DNA of 64,000 nucleotides from Pseudomonas cyclaminis. GTDB taxonomy: Bacteria > Pseudomonadota > Gammaproteobacteria > Pseudomonadales > Pseudomonadaceae. A program made the position numbers and the translations under genes. Where the stretch lies: contig NZ_JADDUM010000137.1 of NCBI RefSeq assembly GCF_015163715.1, positions 1-64,000 on the forward strand, read 5' to 3'. Positions 1 to 12,846 of this stretch are shown here, in pieces (position 1 is the first letter of the stretch; every line of letters begins with the position of its first letter). The notes below the pieces were generated by a model. The model did not search any database. It saw nothing but the letters and a program-made list of their open reading frames with translations, and had not been told where the DNA came from.

Positions 1-20
1 GGCAAGCCCGCTCACTACGG
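1..20. repeat. Half of a REP-like element, cut by the window edge
   Basis: The bases GGCAAGCCCGCTCAC match one arm of the complete inverted repeat at 43099-43137. It lies just downstream of the ligA stop codon, so the full element probably forms the hairpin that ends ligA transcription. Only half is visible. Confidence 0.5.
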
Positions 21-33
21 AAACCATGCCGCG

Positions 34-2430
<2,397 letters not shown>

Positions 2431-2478
2431 TCAATATGTTAGTGCACGGATTCTACAGACAACGCTTAAGATCGAACC

Positions 2479-3348
2479 TCAGCGTTTCTGTGTCAGGGCG
2501 CGACGCTCGAACTCGACGATGCGCTGACGGTAGTGTTCGATGGTCTGGGCAGTCAGGACGCTGCGTTGGTCGTCCTTGAGCTCGCCATTGAGTTCCTGGG
2601 ACAGCTTGCGGGCTGCGGCCACCATCACGTCGAACGCTTGTTTCGGGTGACGCGGGCCTGGCAGGCCAAGGAAGAAGCTCACCGCCGGCGTGCTGAACAG
2701 GTCGATGTCGTCCAGATCGAAAGTGCCCGGCTTGACCGCGTTGGCCATGGAGAACAGCACTTCGCCGTTGCCGGCCATGCTTTCGTGCCGGTGGAAGATA
2801 TCCATCTCGCCAAAACGCAGGCCGCTTTCGAGGATGTTCTGCAACAGCGCGGGGCCTTTGAAGCCGGCGGCGTCGCGGCAGATCACGCTGATCACCAGGA
2901 CTTCTTCGGCGGCCGGCTGATCATTGACCGACTGGCGTGCGGCGCTGCTGGTCTTGCCGACGTTTTCGTCCGGGAAATCATCGTCGCGGCTGCTGAAGCT
3001 CGGGCCTTCGTCGACGTCGAGGTTCAGGTCACCCTGATGGGGCTCGGCCACACCGGCGTTGGCACGTTTGCCACGCTTGGAAGACGGTTCCCGGGCTTCA
3101 CGCAACGGCGCGCTCATCGACGGCAAGTCGTGTTCGTCCAGTTGCGGCTCTTTATGGGTATCCAGCACACGGGGCGGCCCCAGCAGCTCGGCGCTGCCGT
3201 CGTCATCGGGCAAGTTGGACAGGTTGCGGTCCAGACGGAACTTGAGCTTGCCCTTGCCACCGCGCATGCGGCGCCAGCCATCAAAAAGAATACCGGCAAT
3301 GACAATAATGCCGATGACGATCAGCCACTCGCGCAGACCGATTTCCAT
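2479..3348 (-). CDS. zipA: Cell division protein ZipA
   Basis: Anchors FtsZ protofilaments to the inner membrane during septum formation. The 289-residue product starts with a membrane helix (residues about 4-22, [20 protein letters not shown] region), followed by a charged, low-complexity linker rich in D, E, K and P, and a C-terminal FtsZ-binding domain (about residues 155-289) with the family signatures [10 protein letters not shown] and [10 protein letters not shown]. The ATG at 3348 is chosen because it places the membrane helix at the very N-terminus; the open frame runs 19 codons further upstream. Sits between ligA and smc, the usual Pseudomonas order. Confidence 0.96.
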   Translation of the reverse strand: MEIGLREWLIVIGIIVIAGILFDGWRRMRGGKGKLKFRLDRNLSNLPDDDGSAELLGPPRVLDTHKEPQLDEHDLPSMSAPLREAREPSSKRGKRANAGVAEPHQGDLNLDVDEGPSFSSRDDDFPDENVGKTSSAARQSVNDQPAAEEVLVISVICRDAAGFKGPALLQNILESGLRFGEMDIFHRHESMAGNGEVLFSMANAVKPGTFDLDDIDLFSTPAVSFFLGLPGPRHPKQAFDVMVAAARKLSQELNGELKDDQRSVLTAQTIEHYRQRIVEFERRALTQKR

Positions 3349-3607
3349 GTAATCCCGTGCCTCTAATAAAAAATGCTGAAAAATAAGGGGTTTAGCACCG
3401 TGCAAACCGCTTTAAAACGTGGCGCCAACTCTATGTTCTGACTGACGTTTTGCCCACGCACACGAAAAATTGACATTAAACTAGCACGACCAAAGATAAC
3501 TTTACACCGTCTGTCAAAATGCCTTGAACAAATATGTCCATTTGCCACTTTCCCTAGACCAGTAAATCACCCTTCAACGCGCTGAAAACTTTCTGTGAAG
3601 GCGTAAC

Positions 3608-6600
3608 TCAAGATTCCACCATCGCCATCGCTTCTTCGACATCCACCGCGACCAAACGCGAACAGCCCGGTTCATGCATCGTCACCCCCATCAACTGATC
3701 AGCCATTTCCATGGCGATCTTGTTGTGGGTGATATAGATGAACTGCACGGTCTGGGACATCTCTTTGACCAGTCGTGCGTAGCGTCCAACGTTAGCGTCA
3801 TCCAACGGTGCGTCAACTTCGTCGAGCATGCAGAAGGCGCCGGGTTCAACTTGAAGATGGCAAATACCAGGGCCAATGCGGTCAGGGCTTTTTCGCCGCC
3901 GGACAACAAATGGATGGTGCTGTTCTTCTTGCCCGGAGGCCGCGCCATGATCGTTACCCCTGTATCGAGTAGATCTTCGCCCGTCAGTTCCAAGTAAGCG
4001 CTGCCACCGCCGAAAACTTTTGGGAATAACGCCTGTAAACCGCTATTAATCTGATCAAAGGTATCTTTGAAGCGGTTACGGGTTTCCTTGTCGATCTTGC
4101 GGATCACGTTTTCCAGGGTGTCCAGGGCTTCGACCAGATCAGCGTCCTGGGCATCCAGATAACGTTTACGCTCGGACTGCTGCTGATATTCATCGATGGC
4201 CGCGAGGTTGATCGCGCCCAGGCGCTGGATACGTGCAGCAATGCGCTCAAGTTCCTCTTCAGCGTCTTTCTCGTTGGCCTGGGCGGTCAGGGTGTTGAGC
4301 ACGCCGTGCAGGTCGTAGCCGTCTTCCAGCAACTGGTCTTGCAGGGTTTTGCGGCGCACGGTCAGGGCTTGCCATTCCATGCGCTGTTGTTCGAGCTGGC
4401 CGCGGATCAGTTGGGATTGCTGCTCGGCCTGGGTCCGACGCTTTTCCGCATCGCGCAATTCGCGGTCGGCGTCTTCCAGGGCGATCTGCGCGGTCTTGAG
4501 TTCTTCGTCGACGGTCATGCGCTTGTCGAGCAACTCTTCGAGCTTGAGGCGCAGCTCTTCCAGCGGCGCCTCGCCCTCCTCCAGATTAAGGCTCAATTGC
4601 TCGCGCTTTTCGGTGAGGCGTTCGGATTGCATCTCCAGGCGCTCAAGGGCCTGGCGTGTCGAATCGTGCTGGGCACGCAGCGAGCCGAGGCGTACCGCCA
4701 GTTGGTGCGCGTGATCCTTGTGCTGCCGGGCTTCCTGGCGCACGCGGTCAAGGCGTTCGCGCAGGCTGTCGCGCTGGGCCAACAGCAGTTCGCGCTGCTC
4801 GGTGTCGAGGGCCATGCTGTCGAGGGCTTCCTGCAAGTGCAGGCGCGCTTCGCCGATCTGTTCGTGTTCCAGGGCGCGTTGCTCGCCCATCTCGGCGACT
4901 TCTTCATCAAGACGGGTGCGGCGCAGGGTCAGTTGCTCGGCTTTGGCTTTGCTCGCCGACAGTTGCGCCTTGAGTTCGCCTTGCTGGCGCGCCTCGTCCT
5001 GCAATAGACGGCGCAGGTGTTCGCGGCCGGTCTCTTGCTGGCGCTGGGTGGCGCGCAGGGTCTGCAATTCAGTTTCCAGGCGCTCGAGGGTGGCTTCGCG
5101 CTCTTCGCGCTCGGCGATCAGGCTGACGATTTCCTGACCACGGGCCAGAACACCGCTCTCTGCTTCACTGGCGCGGCGCACCCGCAAAAAGTGCCGGCCG
5201 ACCCAGTAGCCATCGCGGCTGATCAGGCTTTCGCCGGCCGCCAACTGACCGCGCTGGGCCAGGGCCTGCTCCAGGGAATCCACCGGTTTGACCTGACCCA
5301 GCCATGGCGACAGGTCAATCGCCGCCTCGACCTTATCCAGCAGGCTGCCCGGCACACGCGTGCCATCGGCGGCGGGGCTGAGCAATCGCAGATCGCCCTG
5401 GGCGAACCCGGCCAGGTCAAAACCGCCGAAGTCATCCACCAGCACTGCTTGCAGATCGGCACCGAGCACGGTTTCCACCGCCAGTTCCCAACCGGCTTCG
5501 ACCTTCAGGCCTTCCGCCAGGCGTGGGCGCTCGGCCAGATGCTGCTCGCGCAGCCATTCGGCGGTGCCGGTGCCTGGGTCCAGCGCGGCTTGCTGCAGGG
5601 CTTCAAGGGACGCCAGCCGTCCGTTGAGCCGTTGCAAATCGCCCTGGGCCTGTTGCTGCGCCTGGGTCGCCTGTTGCAGCTGCTGACGCAATTGCTCCAG
5701 GCGCTCCACTTGCTGTTCTTCACTGGCTTCCAGCTCTTCGAGGGTCATCTCGCTTTCGGCGAGCTGCTCGCTGAGGTCCATGATCGCCGCGTCTTCCGGG
5801 TCGGCGGCGAGCAGCACACGCTCTTCCTGCAGACGACGCTGACGCTCGGCCAGGCGCTCCATGCTGGTCTCCAGTTGCTGGATGCGCGACTGCTGCACCT
5901 CGGCCTGGCGACGCGGTTCGGCCGATTGCAGGTTGAAAGCGTCCCACTGCTCCTGCCAGCCGTGCATGGTGGTTTCGGATTCTTCCAGTGCGGCGGCGGC
6001 CTCTTCGGCGGCGGCGCTGGTGATTTCCTGCTCGGGGGTGAGCATGTCCAGCTCTTCGCCCAGCGTCAGCAGCAAAGTGCGGTCGTGGCCCAGGTGGGAT
6101 TCAGTCTCCAGGCGCGCGCGTTCGGCTTCCTTGAGATCATCCTGCAACTGGCGCAGGCGCTGCTGGCCGTGCTGGATGCTTTGCTCGACGCGGGCGATAT
6201 CGCCGCCCACCGAATAGAAGCGGCCTTGCACCAGATTGAAGCGTTCGGACAGATCATGGTGCCCGTCGCGCAGGCGCTCGATGCTCGCGTCTGCGTTGCG
6301 CTGCTCGGCCACCAGTGCTTCGAAACTGATTTCCTGGGTGCCGATGATCGCTTCACGCTGCCCCACTTGCTCATTCAGCGCCTGCCAGCGCAGGGCCGAG
6401 AGTTGCGCCTTGAGCTGGCGTTCTTCGCCTTTGTATTCCTGATACTTTTCGGCCGCCTGGGCCTGGCGGTGCAGGCGTTCCAGCTGACGCTCCAGCTCAT
6501 CACGCAGGTCGGTGAGGCGGGCGAGGTTTTCATGGGTACGGCGGATGCGGTTTTCGGTCTCGCGGCGGCGCTCCTTGTACTTGGAGATGCCGGCCGCTTC

Positions 6601-7095
6601 TTCGATAAAGTTACGCAAATCTTCGGGCTTGGCTTCGATCAGCTTGGAGATCATGCCCTGCTCGATGATCGAGTAGCTGCGTGGGCCCAGGCCGGTGCCG
6701 AGGAAGATATCGGTGATGTCGCGTCGACGGCACTTGGTGCCGTTGAGGAAGTAGCTGTTCTGGCTGTCACGCGTGACTTTGCGGCGGATGGAGATTTCCG
6801 CGTAGGCCGCGTATTCGCCAATCAGGGTGCCGTCGGAGTTATCGAACACCAGCTCGATACTGGCCTGGCTCACCGGCTTGCGGCTGGTGGAGCCGTTGAA
6901 GATGACGTCGGTCATCGACTCGCCGCGCAGGTTTTTGGCCGAGCTCTCGCCCATCACCCAACGTACGGCGTCGATGATGTTCGACTTGCCGCAACCATTG
7001 GGCCCGACCACCGCCGCCATGTTACTGGGGAAGTTCACCGTGGTCGGGTCGACGAAGGATTTGAACCCCGCCAGCTTGATGCACTTGAGCCGCAC
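3608..7095 (-). CDS. smc: Chromosome partition protein Smc, frame interrupted near its 3' end
   Basis: The condensin ATPase that organises and segregates the chromosome. The N-terminal head has Walker A (GPNGCGKSN, near residue 35); two long coiled coils rich in E, Q, R and L flank a hinge at about residues 500-650; the C-terminal head has the ABC signature [13 protein letters not shown]. The frame breaks at about 3834-3836: the codons before it read FKLNPAP, and the next frame resumes with [11 protein letters not shown], which is Walker B and the D-loop. Adding one base to the short T run (A run on the plus strand) restores the expected [13 protein letters not shown] and gives 1162 residues, the length I recall for Pseudomonas Smc. 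The 1134-codon frame as it stands would lack Walker B. A sequencing or assembly indel is more likely than a true loss. Starts 2 bases after the GntR gene ends. Confidence 0.93.
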
Positions 7096-7097
7096 GC

Positions 7098-7757
7098 TTA
7101 GGCGTCCGCCAACGCTGCGATGACCAGCGAGCTGCTGCGCTGGCAGTAAGCCGACAGCACCTGGCGAATCTGCGGCACGTCACGGGCCAGTACGGCGGCG
7201 AGCAGTTGCTCGAACAGCGCCAGGTACTCGCTCATGGACGCCTTGCGCTGATCCAGGGCCAGGTAATAGGCGCGGTTCATCGCCGGTTGCAGGTTCTCGA
7301 CGGTTTCCTGCAGGTACGGGTTATTGGCAAAGGGGTACGCGGCGCGCATCACGTTGAAGCATTCTTCGACGAAGGCGCGGATGTCCTCACGCTCGAAATT
7401 GGTCACCAGGCGCTGTTGGATCTGCACGAACGGCGCCATGTCGGCCTGGGTCTGCCAGCCTTCAGCGACGGCATTGCCGAGCAGGATGTACAGCTCGCTC
7501 ATCAGCGTGCACAGGCTCTGGACCTTGTGTGCGGTGAGTTCGGTCACGTGGGCACCACGGCGCGGCAGGATCGCGATGAGGTGGCGCCGTTCGAGGATCA
7601 GCAAGGCTTCGCGCACGGACCCACGGCTGACATTCAGCGCCAGCGTGACTTTCTGTTCCTGGATGCGTTCCCCAGGCTTGAGATCGCCGCGAATGATGCG
7701 TTCGGCGAGGTGGTGAGCGATTTGCTCGGCGAGACTGTCCGGCGCCTTGAACGTCAT
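7098..7757 (-). CDS. GntR-family (FadR/FCD type) transcriptional regulator
   Basis: A 219-residue repressor-type protein with an N-terminal winged helix (about residues 8-70; LAEQIAHHLAERIIRGDLKPGERI and SRGSVREALLILERRHLI are typical of GntR) and an all-helical FCD effector domain. It is divergent from xdhA, so it probably senses a purine-related metabolite and controls the xanthine dehydrogenase genes; this is inference from position. The ATG at 7757 has a GAAGGGAA ribosome site upstream. Its stop lies 2 bases from the smc start, so smc may be partly transcribed with it. Confidence 0.9.
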   Translation of the reverse strand: MTFKAPDSLAEQIAHHLAERIIRGDLKPGERIQEQKVTLALNVSRGSVREALLILERRHLIAILPRRGAHVTELTAHKVQSLCTLMSELYILLGNAVAEGWQTQADMAPFVQIQQRLVTNFEREDIRAFVEECFNVMRAAYPFANNPYLQETVENLQPAMNRAYYLALDQRKASMSEYLALFEQLLAAVLARDVPQIRQVLSAYCQRSSSLVIAALADA

Positions 7758-7941
7758 GTTTTCCCTTCAAAATCTTCTATCGGTACAAGCGCGGCAGTGT
7801 AGCGCATTGGCTGGCTGATGGCGCTACGCCCACCGTGGCGAATTTGGCATGAAACAAGCAGCGGTTGAGCAGCGCCAGCCCGCAAAAAACGCCGGTTCTA
7901 GAAGACTGGACCATAATTGAATGTGTTGTGATCGCATTTTC

Positions 7942-7980
7942 TTGACCCTTAGGTCAGAAAACCATTGACCGAAAAGTCAG
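7942..7980. promoter_or_regulatory. Tandem TTGACC..GTCAG repeats before xdhA
   Basis: Two copies of TTGACC-N5-GTCAG occur at 7942-7957 and 7965-7980, 23 bases apart, about two helical turns. The first copy is also a near-perfect palindrome (TGACC..GGTCA). They sit in the divergent region between the GntR gene and xdhA, where an operator is expected. Which protein binds is not shown by the sequence. Confidence 0.45.
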
Positions 7981-8038
7981 ACATGACTAGATTCGGCGCA
8001 AAGCGGTTAACAACAATAATGAGTCTGCGAGGCCTTCC

Positions 8039-9486
8039 GTGATCCAGTTTTTACTCAACCAGGAACTCCGTAACGAGCACGCCCTGGACCCCAACCTGAC
8101 CGTGCTCAACTATCTGCGCGAGCACGTGGGCAAATCCGGTACCAAGGAAGGCTGCGCCAGCGGCGACTGTGGTGCGTGCACCGTGGTGGTCGGCGAGTTG
8201 CATCGCGACGATCAAGGCGTCGAGCAGATTCGTTACCGCAGCCTTAACTCGTGCCTGACCTTTGTGTCGTCGCTGCACGGCAAGCAACTGATCAGTGTCG
8301 AAGACCTCAAGCACCAGGGCCAACTGCACAGCGTGCAGCAGGCCATGGTCGAGTGCCACGGTTCGCAGTGCGGCTTTTGCACTCCCGGGTTTGTGATGTC
8401 GCTGTTCGCCCTGCAAAAGAACAGCGCGCCCCAGACAGCCAAAAAGCCCACGAAGCCCTGGCCGGCAACCTGTGCCGCTGCACCGGCTACCGTCCGATTC
8501 TGGCCGCCGCCGAACAGGCCTGCTGCAACAAACCCGTGGATCAGTTCGACAGCCGCCAGGCCGAGACCATCGCGCGCCTCAAAGCCATTGCGCCGACCCA
8601 GACCGGCGAACTCAACAGCGGCGACAAACGCTGCCTGGTGCCACTGACCGTGGCCGACCTGGCCGACCTCTATGACGCCTACCCCCAGGCCCGCCTGCTG
8701 GCCGGCGGCACCGACCTGGCGCTGGAAGTCACCCAGTTCCATCGCACGCTGCCGGTGATGATCTATGTCGGCAACATTGAAGAAATGAAGCGCATCGAAG
8801 CCTTCGACGACCGCCTGGAAATCGGCGCCGCCACCGCCCTGTCCGACTGCTACACCGCGCTGCACCACGAATACCCGGACTTCGGCGAGTTGCTGCACCG
8901 CTTCGCGTCCCTGCAAATCCGCAACCAGGGCACCTTGGGGGGCAATATCGGCAACGCCTCGCCCATCGGCGATTCGCCGCCGCTGCTGATCGCCCTCGGC
9001 GCGCAGATCGTGCTGTGCAAAGGCGATGTGCGCCGCACCCTGGCCCTGGAAGACTACTTCATCGATTACCGCGTGACCGCACGTCAGGACAGCGAATTCA
9101 TCGAGAAAATCATCGTGCCGAAGGGCCACGCGCTGTTCCGGGCGTACAAGGTTTCCAAGCGCCTGGACGATGATATTTCCGCCGTGTGCGCAGCCTTCAA
9201 CCTGAAGCTCGACAACGGTGTGATCCGCGAAGCACGCGTGGCCTTCGGCGGTATGGCCGCCACGCCAAAACGTGCCAAGAGCTGCGAAGCCGCATTGGTC
9301 GGCGCCACCTGGAACGCTGCCACCGTGGAAAAAGCCTGCGCCGCCCTGGCCGAGGATTTCACCCCGCTGTCGGACTTCCGCGCCAGCAAGGAATACCGCC
9401 TGCTCAGCGCGCAGAACCTGCTGCGCAAATACTTCATTGAGCTGCAAACGCCGCACATCGAGACTCGGGTGACCGCTTATGTCTAA
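8039..9486 (+). CDS. xdhA: Xanthine dehydrogenase small subunit XdhA, frame interrupted
   Basis: Carries the two [2Fe-2S] clusters and FAD of xanthine dehydrogenase, passing electrons from the XdhB molybdenum site to NAD+. The first cluster ligands are in GCASGDCGAC, the second in CGFC and, after the break, CRC (GNLCRCTGYRP). The FAD-binding domain (GGTDLALEV, NQGTLGGNIGNASPIGDSPP) and the C-terminal CO-dehydrogenase flavoprotein domain follow. The frame breaks at the CCCC run at 8429-8432, between the CGFC and CRC ligands; one more C restores 482 residues, close to the expected length. Start is GTG at 8039 (MIQFLLNQEL), with GAGG upstream. It overlaps xdhB by 8 bases, so translation is coupled. 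An assembly indel is more likely than inactivation. Confidence 0.93.
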
Positions 9487-11878
9487 CCATCACACCGTGG
9501 AAAAAACCCAGGCCGAACTCGCCGCGCTGTTCGCCCAGGACCTGACCTCCGGAGTCGGTCGCAGCGTCAAGCATGACAGCGCCGCCAAGCACGTCAGCGG
9601 TGAGGCGCAGTACATCGATGACCGCCTGGAATTCCCCAACCAGTTGCACCTGTATGCGCGCATGTCCGACCGCGCCCACGCCCGAATCATCAGCATCGAC
9701 ACCGCGCCCTGCTACGCCTTCGAAGGCGTGCGCATCGCCATCACCCACGAAGACGTGCCGGGCCTGAAAGACATCGGCCCGCTGATGCCCGGCGACCCGC
9801 TGCTGGCCATCGACACGGTGCAGTTTGTCGGCCAAGTGGTGCTCGCCGTAGCCGCCCGGGATTTGGACACCGCACGCAAGGCCGCCATGGCCGCCGTGAT
9901 CGAATACGAAGACCTGGAGCCGGTGCTGGATGTGGTCGAGGCGTACCGCAACAAACACTTCGTGCTCGACAGCCACACACACCAGCGCGGCGATTCGGCC
10001 GGCGCACTGGCCACGGCGAAAAACCGTATCCAGGGCACCCTGCACATCGGTGGCCAGGAGCACTTCTACCTGGAAACCCAGATTTCCTCGGTGATGCCCA
10101 CCGAAGACGGCGGCATGATCGTCTACTGCTCCACGCAAAACCCCACCGAAGTGCAGAAACTGGTGGCCGAAGTGCTGGATGTGTCGATGAACAAAATCGT
10201 CGTCGACATGCGCCGCATGGGCGGTGGTTTCGGCGGCAAGGAAACCCAGGCCGCGAGCCCGGCGTGCCTGTGTGCCGTCGTGGCGCGCCTTACCGGCCAG
10301 CCGACCAAGATGCGCCTGCCGCGCGTGGAAGACATGCTGATGACCGGCAAGCGCCACCCCTTCTATATCGAATACGACGTGGGCTTCGACGACAGCGGCC
10401 GCCTGCATGGGATCAACCTGGAGCTGGCCGGTAACTGCGGCTGCTCGCCGGACCTGTCCAACTCGATTGTCGACCGAGCCATGTTCCACGCCGACAACTC
10501 GTATTACCTGGGCGACGCCACGGTCAATGGCCATCGCTGCAAGACCAACACCGCGTCCAACACCGCCTACCGTGGTTTCGGCGGTCCCCAGGGCATGGTC
10601 GCCATCGAAGAAGTGATGGACGCCATCGCCCGCCATCTGGCGCTGGACCCGCTGGCGGTGCGCAAGGCCAACTACTACGGCAAGACCGAGCGCAACGTCA
10701 CCCACTACTACCAGACTGTCGAGCACAACATGCTCGAAGAGATGACCGCCGAACTGGAAGCCAGCAGCCAATACGCCGAGCGCCGCGAAGCGATCCGCCT
10801 GTACAACGCCCACAGCCCGATCCTGAAAAAAGGCCTGGCACTGACGCCGGTGAAATTCGGCATCTCGTTCACCGCCAGTTTTCTCAACCAGGCCGGTGCG
10901 CTGATCCATATCTATACCGACGGCAGCATCCACCTGAACCACGGCGGCACCGAGATGGGCCAGGGTTTGAACATCAAGGTCGCGCAAGTGGTGGCTGAAG
11001 TGTTCCAGGTGGAAATCGACCGCGTACAGATCACCGCCACCAACACCGACAAGGTGCCCAACACCTCGCCGACCGCGGCCTCCAGCGGTGCCGACCTGAA
11101 CGGCAAGGCTGCACAGAATGCCGCCGAAACCATCAAGCAGCGGCTGGTGGAGTTTGCAGCGCGCAAGTACGACGTGAGTGAGGCGGACGTGGAATTCCAC
11201 AACGGCCATGTGCGCGTGCGCGACCAGATCCTGACCTTTGAGGCGTTGATTCAACAGGCGTATTTCGCCCAGGTCTCGCTGTCGAGCACCGGCTTCTACA
11301 AAACCCCGAAAATCTTCTACGACCGCAGCCAGTCACGCGGGCGGCCGTTCTATTACTTCGCATTCGGCGCGGCCTGCTGCGAAGTGATCGTCGACACCCT
11401 CACCGGCGAATACAAAATGCTGCGCACCGACATCCTGCATGACGTGGGCGCCTCGCTGAACCCGGCCATCGACATCGGCCAGGTGGAAGGCGGCTTTATC
11501 CAGGGCATGGGCTGGCTGACCATGGAAGAGTTGGTGTGGAACAACAAGGGCAAGCTGATGACCAACGGCCCGGCCAGTTACAAGATCCCGGCGGTGGCGG
11601 ACATGCCGTTGGACCTGCGGGTGAAGCTGGTGGAAAACCGCAAGAACCCGGAAGACACGGTGTTCCATTCCAAGGCTGTGGGTGAGCCGCCGTTCATGCT
11701 CGGGATTGCGTCGTGGTGTGCAATCAAGGATGCGGTGGCGAGCCTGGGTGACTATCGCCATCAACCGAAGATTGATGCGCCAGCGACGCCGGAGCGGGTG
11801 TTGTGGGGGTGTGAGCAGATGCGCAAGTTGCAGGCGGTCGTGCCGGTTGAAACCGAAACCGAGATGGCTCCGCTTTAG
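9479..11878 (+). CDS. xdhB: Xanthine dehydrogenase large (molybdenum) subunit XdhB
   Basis: Hydroxylates hypoxanthine to xanthine and xanthine to urate at a molybdopterin centre. The 799-residue protein shows family motifs: MGGGFGGKE at the cofactor, AYRGFGGPQG with the substrate-stabilising arginine, and GEPPFMLGIASW containing the catalytic glutamate. It begins inside the last codons of xdhA (ATG at 9479) and is followed by xdhC after a REP-like pair. With xdhA it forms the cytoplasmic enzyme; xdhC supplies the cofactor. Confidence 0.97.
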   Translation: MSNHHTVEKTQAELAALFAQDLTSGVGRSVKHDSAAKHVSGEAQYIDDRLEFPNQLHLYARMSDRAHARIISIDTAPCYAFEGVRIAITHEDVPGLKDIGPLMPGDPLLAIDTVQFVGQVVLAVAARDLDTARKAAMAAVIEYEDLEPVLDVVEAYRNKHFVLDSHTHQRGDSAGALATAKNRIQGTLHIGGQEHFYLETQISSVMPTEDGGMIVYCSTQNPTEVQKLVAEVLDVSMNKIVVDMRRMGGGFGGKETQAASPACLCAVVARLTGQPTKMRLPRVEDMLMTGKRHPFYIEYDVGFDDSGRLHGINLELAGNCGCSPDLSNSIVDRAMFHADNSYYLGDATVNGHRCKTNTASNTAYRGFGGPQGMVAIEEVMDAIARHLALDPLAVRKANYYGKTERNVTHYYQTVEHNMLEEMTAELEASSQYAERREAIRLYNAHSPILKKGLALTPVKFGISFTASFLNQAGALIHIYTDGSIHLNHGGTEMGQGLNIKVAQVVAEVFQVEIDRVQITATNTDKVPNTSPTAASSGADLNGKAAQNAAETIKQRLVEFAARKYDVSEADVEFHNGHVRVRDQILTFEALIQQAYFAQVSLSSTGFYKTPKIFYDRSQSRGRPFYYFAFGAACCEVIVDTLTGEYKMLRTDILHDVGASLNPAIDIGQVEGGFIQGMGWLTMEELVWNNKGKLMTNGPASYKIPAVADMPLDLRVKLVENRKNPEDTVFHSKAVGEPPFMLGIASWCAIKDAVASLGDYRHQPKIDAPATPERVLWGCEQMRKLQAVVPVETETEMAPL

Positions 11879-11890
11879 GACCGAGGCGCT

Positions 11891-11967
11891 GCCATCGGAG
11901 GCAAGCCTCCTCCCACATTTTGAGATGTGAATACCATCAAATGTGGGAGGGGGCTTGCCCCCGATGA
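11891..11967. repeat. Inverted pair of REP-like elements (REPIN/BIME) between xdhB and xdhC
   Basis: The left arm at 11891-11920 is the reverse complement of the right arm at 11939-11967; the core is GTGGGAGG(GGG)CTTGCC followed by CGATG. The two arms flank an 18-base spacer. It lies within the xdh operon without a T run, so it is more likely a mobile-type repeat or mRNA-stabilising hairpin than a terminator. Confidence 0.8.
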
Positions 11968-11996
11968 CGGCCTGACAGACACCACAAGAGGTGACT

Positions 11997-12839
11997 ATGA
12001 ACAACTGGATCAGCGCCCTCGCCGACCTGCAAAACCAGGGCGAACCCTGCGTACTCGTCACCATCATCGAGGAGCTCGGCTCCACGCCGCGCAATGCCGG
12101 TTCGAAGATGGTGATCAGCGCCGCGCAGACCTTCGACACCATCGGCGGTGGGCACCTGGAATACAAGGCGATGCAGATCGCCCGGGACATGCTCGTGCGC
12201 GGCCAGCAGAACACCCATCTGGAGCGCTTCAGCCTCGGCGCCAGCCTGGGCCAGTGCTGCGGTGGCGTGACCGTGCTGCTGTTCGAACCCATGGGCCAGG
12301 TGCAGGCACAGATTGCGGTATTTGGCGCCGGCCACGTAGGCCGCGCACTGGTGCCACTGCTGGCGAGCCTGCCGTGCCGCGTGCGCTGGATCGATTCCCG
12401 TGATCAGGAGTTCCCGGAACATATCCCCCAGGGCGTGCGTAAAATCGTCAGCGAAGAACCGGTCGACGAAATAGCCGACTTGCCCGCGGGCAGTTACTGC
12501 ATCGTCATGACCCACAATCACGCGCTGGACCTGGAACTCACCGCCGCCCTGCTCAAGCGCAACGATTTCGCTTATTTCGGCCTGATCGGCTCCAAGACCA
12601 AACGCGTCAAATTCGAACATCGCCTGCGTGACCGTGGCTTCAATGCCGCGCAATTGCAACGCATGCGCTGCCCCATGGGCCTCACTGAGGTGAAGGGCAA
12701 ATTGCCAGTGGAGATTGCCATCTCCATCGCCGGCGAAATCATCGCCACCTATAACGCCAATTTCGGCCAGCACACCGCGAGCGCCGAACCGATTGCCAAA
12801 CTGCTGCCGGTGTCACGCCGCAGCCAAGCCACGAATTGA
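11997..12839 (+). CDS. xdhC: Xanthine dehydrogenase accessory protein XdhC
   Basis: Binds molybdopterin cofactor, promotes its sulfuration and inserts it into XdhB. The 280-residue protein has the N-terminal XdhC/CoxI domain (EELGSTPRNAGSKMVI, GQCCGGVTVLLFEP) and a C-terminal Rossmann domain (VFGAGHVGRALVPLL). Two in-frame starts are close together, GTG at 11991 and ATG at 11997; the AAGAGGTG ribosome site covers the first and is 5 bases from the ATG, so the ATG is chosen. Ends 7 bases before guaD. Confidence 0.95.
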   Translation: MNNWISALADLQNQGEPCVLVTIIEELGSTPRNAGSKMVISAAQTFDTIGGGHLEYKAMQIARDMLVRGQQNTHLERFSLGASLGQCCGGVTVLLFEPMGQVQAQIAVFGAGHVGRALVPLLASLPCRVRWIDSRDQEFPEHIPQGVRKIVSEEPVDEIADLPAGSYCIVMTHNHALDLELTAALLKRNDFAYFGLIGSKTKRVKFEHRLRDRGFNAAQLQRMRCPMGLTEVKGKLPVEIAISIAGEIIATYNANFGQHTASAEPIAKLLPVSRRSQATN

Positions 12840-12846
12840 GATCACC

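Noticed and set aside
5017-7101. A 694-codon open frame on the plus strand across smc
   Set aside because: It is antisense to a clear Smc coding frame. Long antisense frames are common in GC-rich Pseudomonas genes, and its translation has no recognisable domain.
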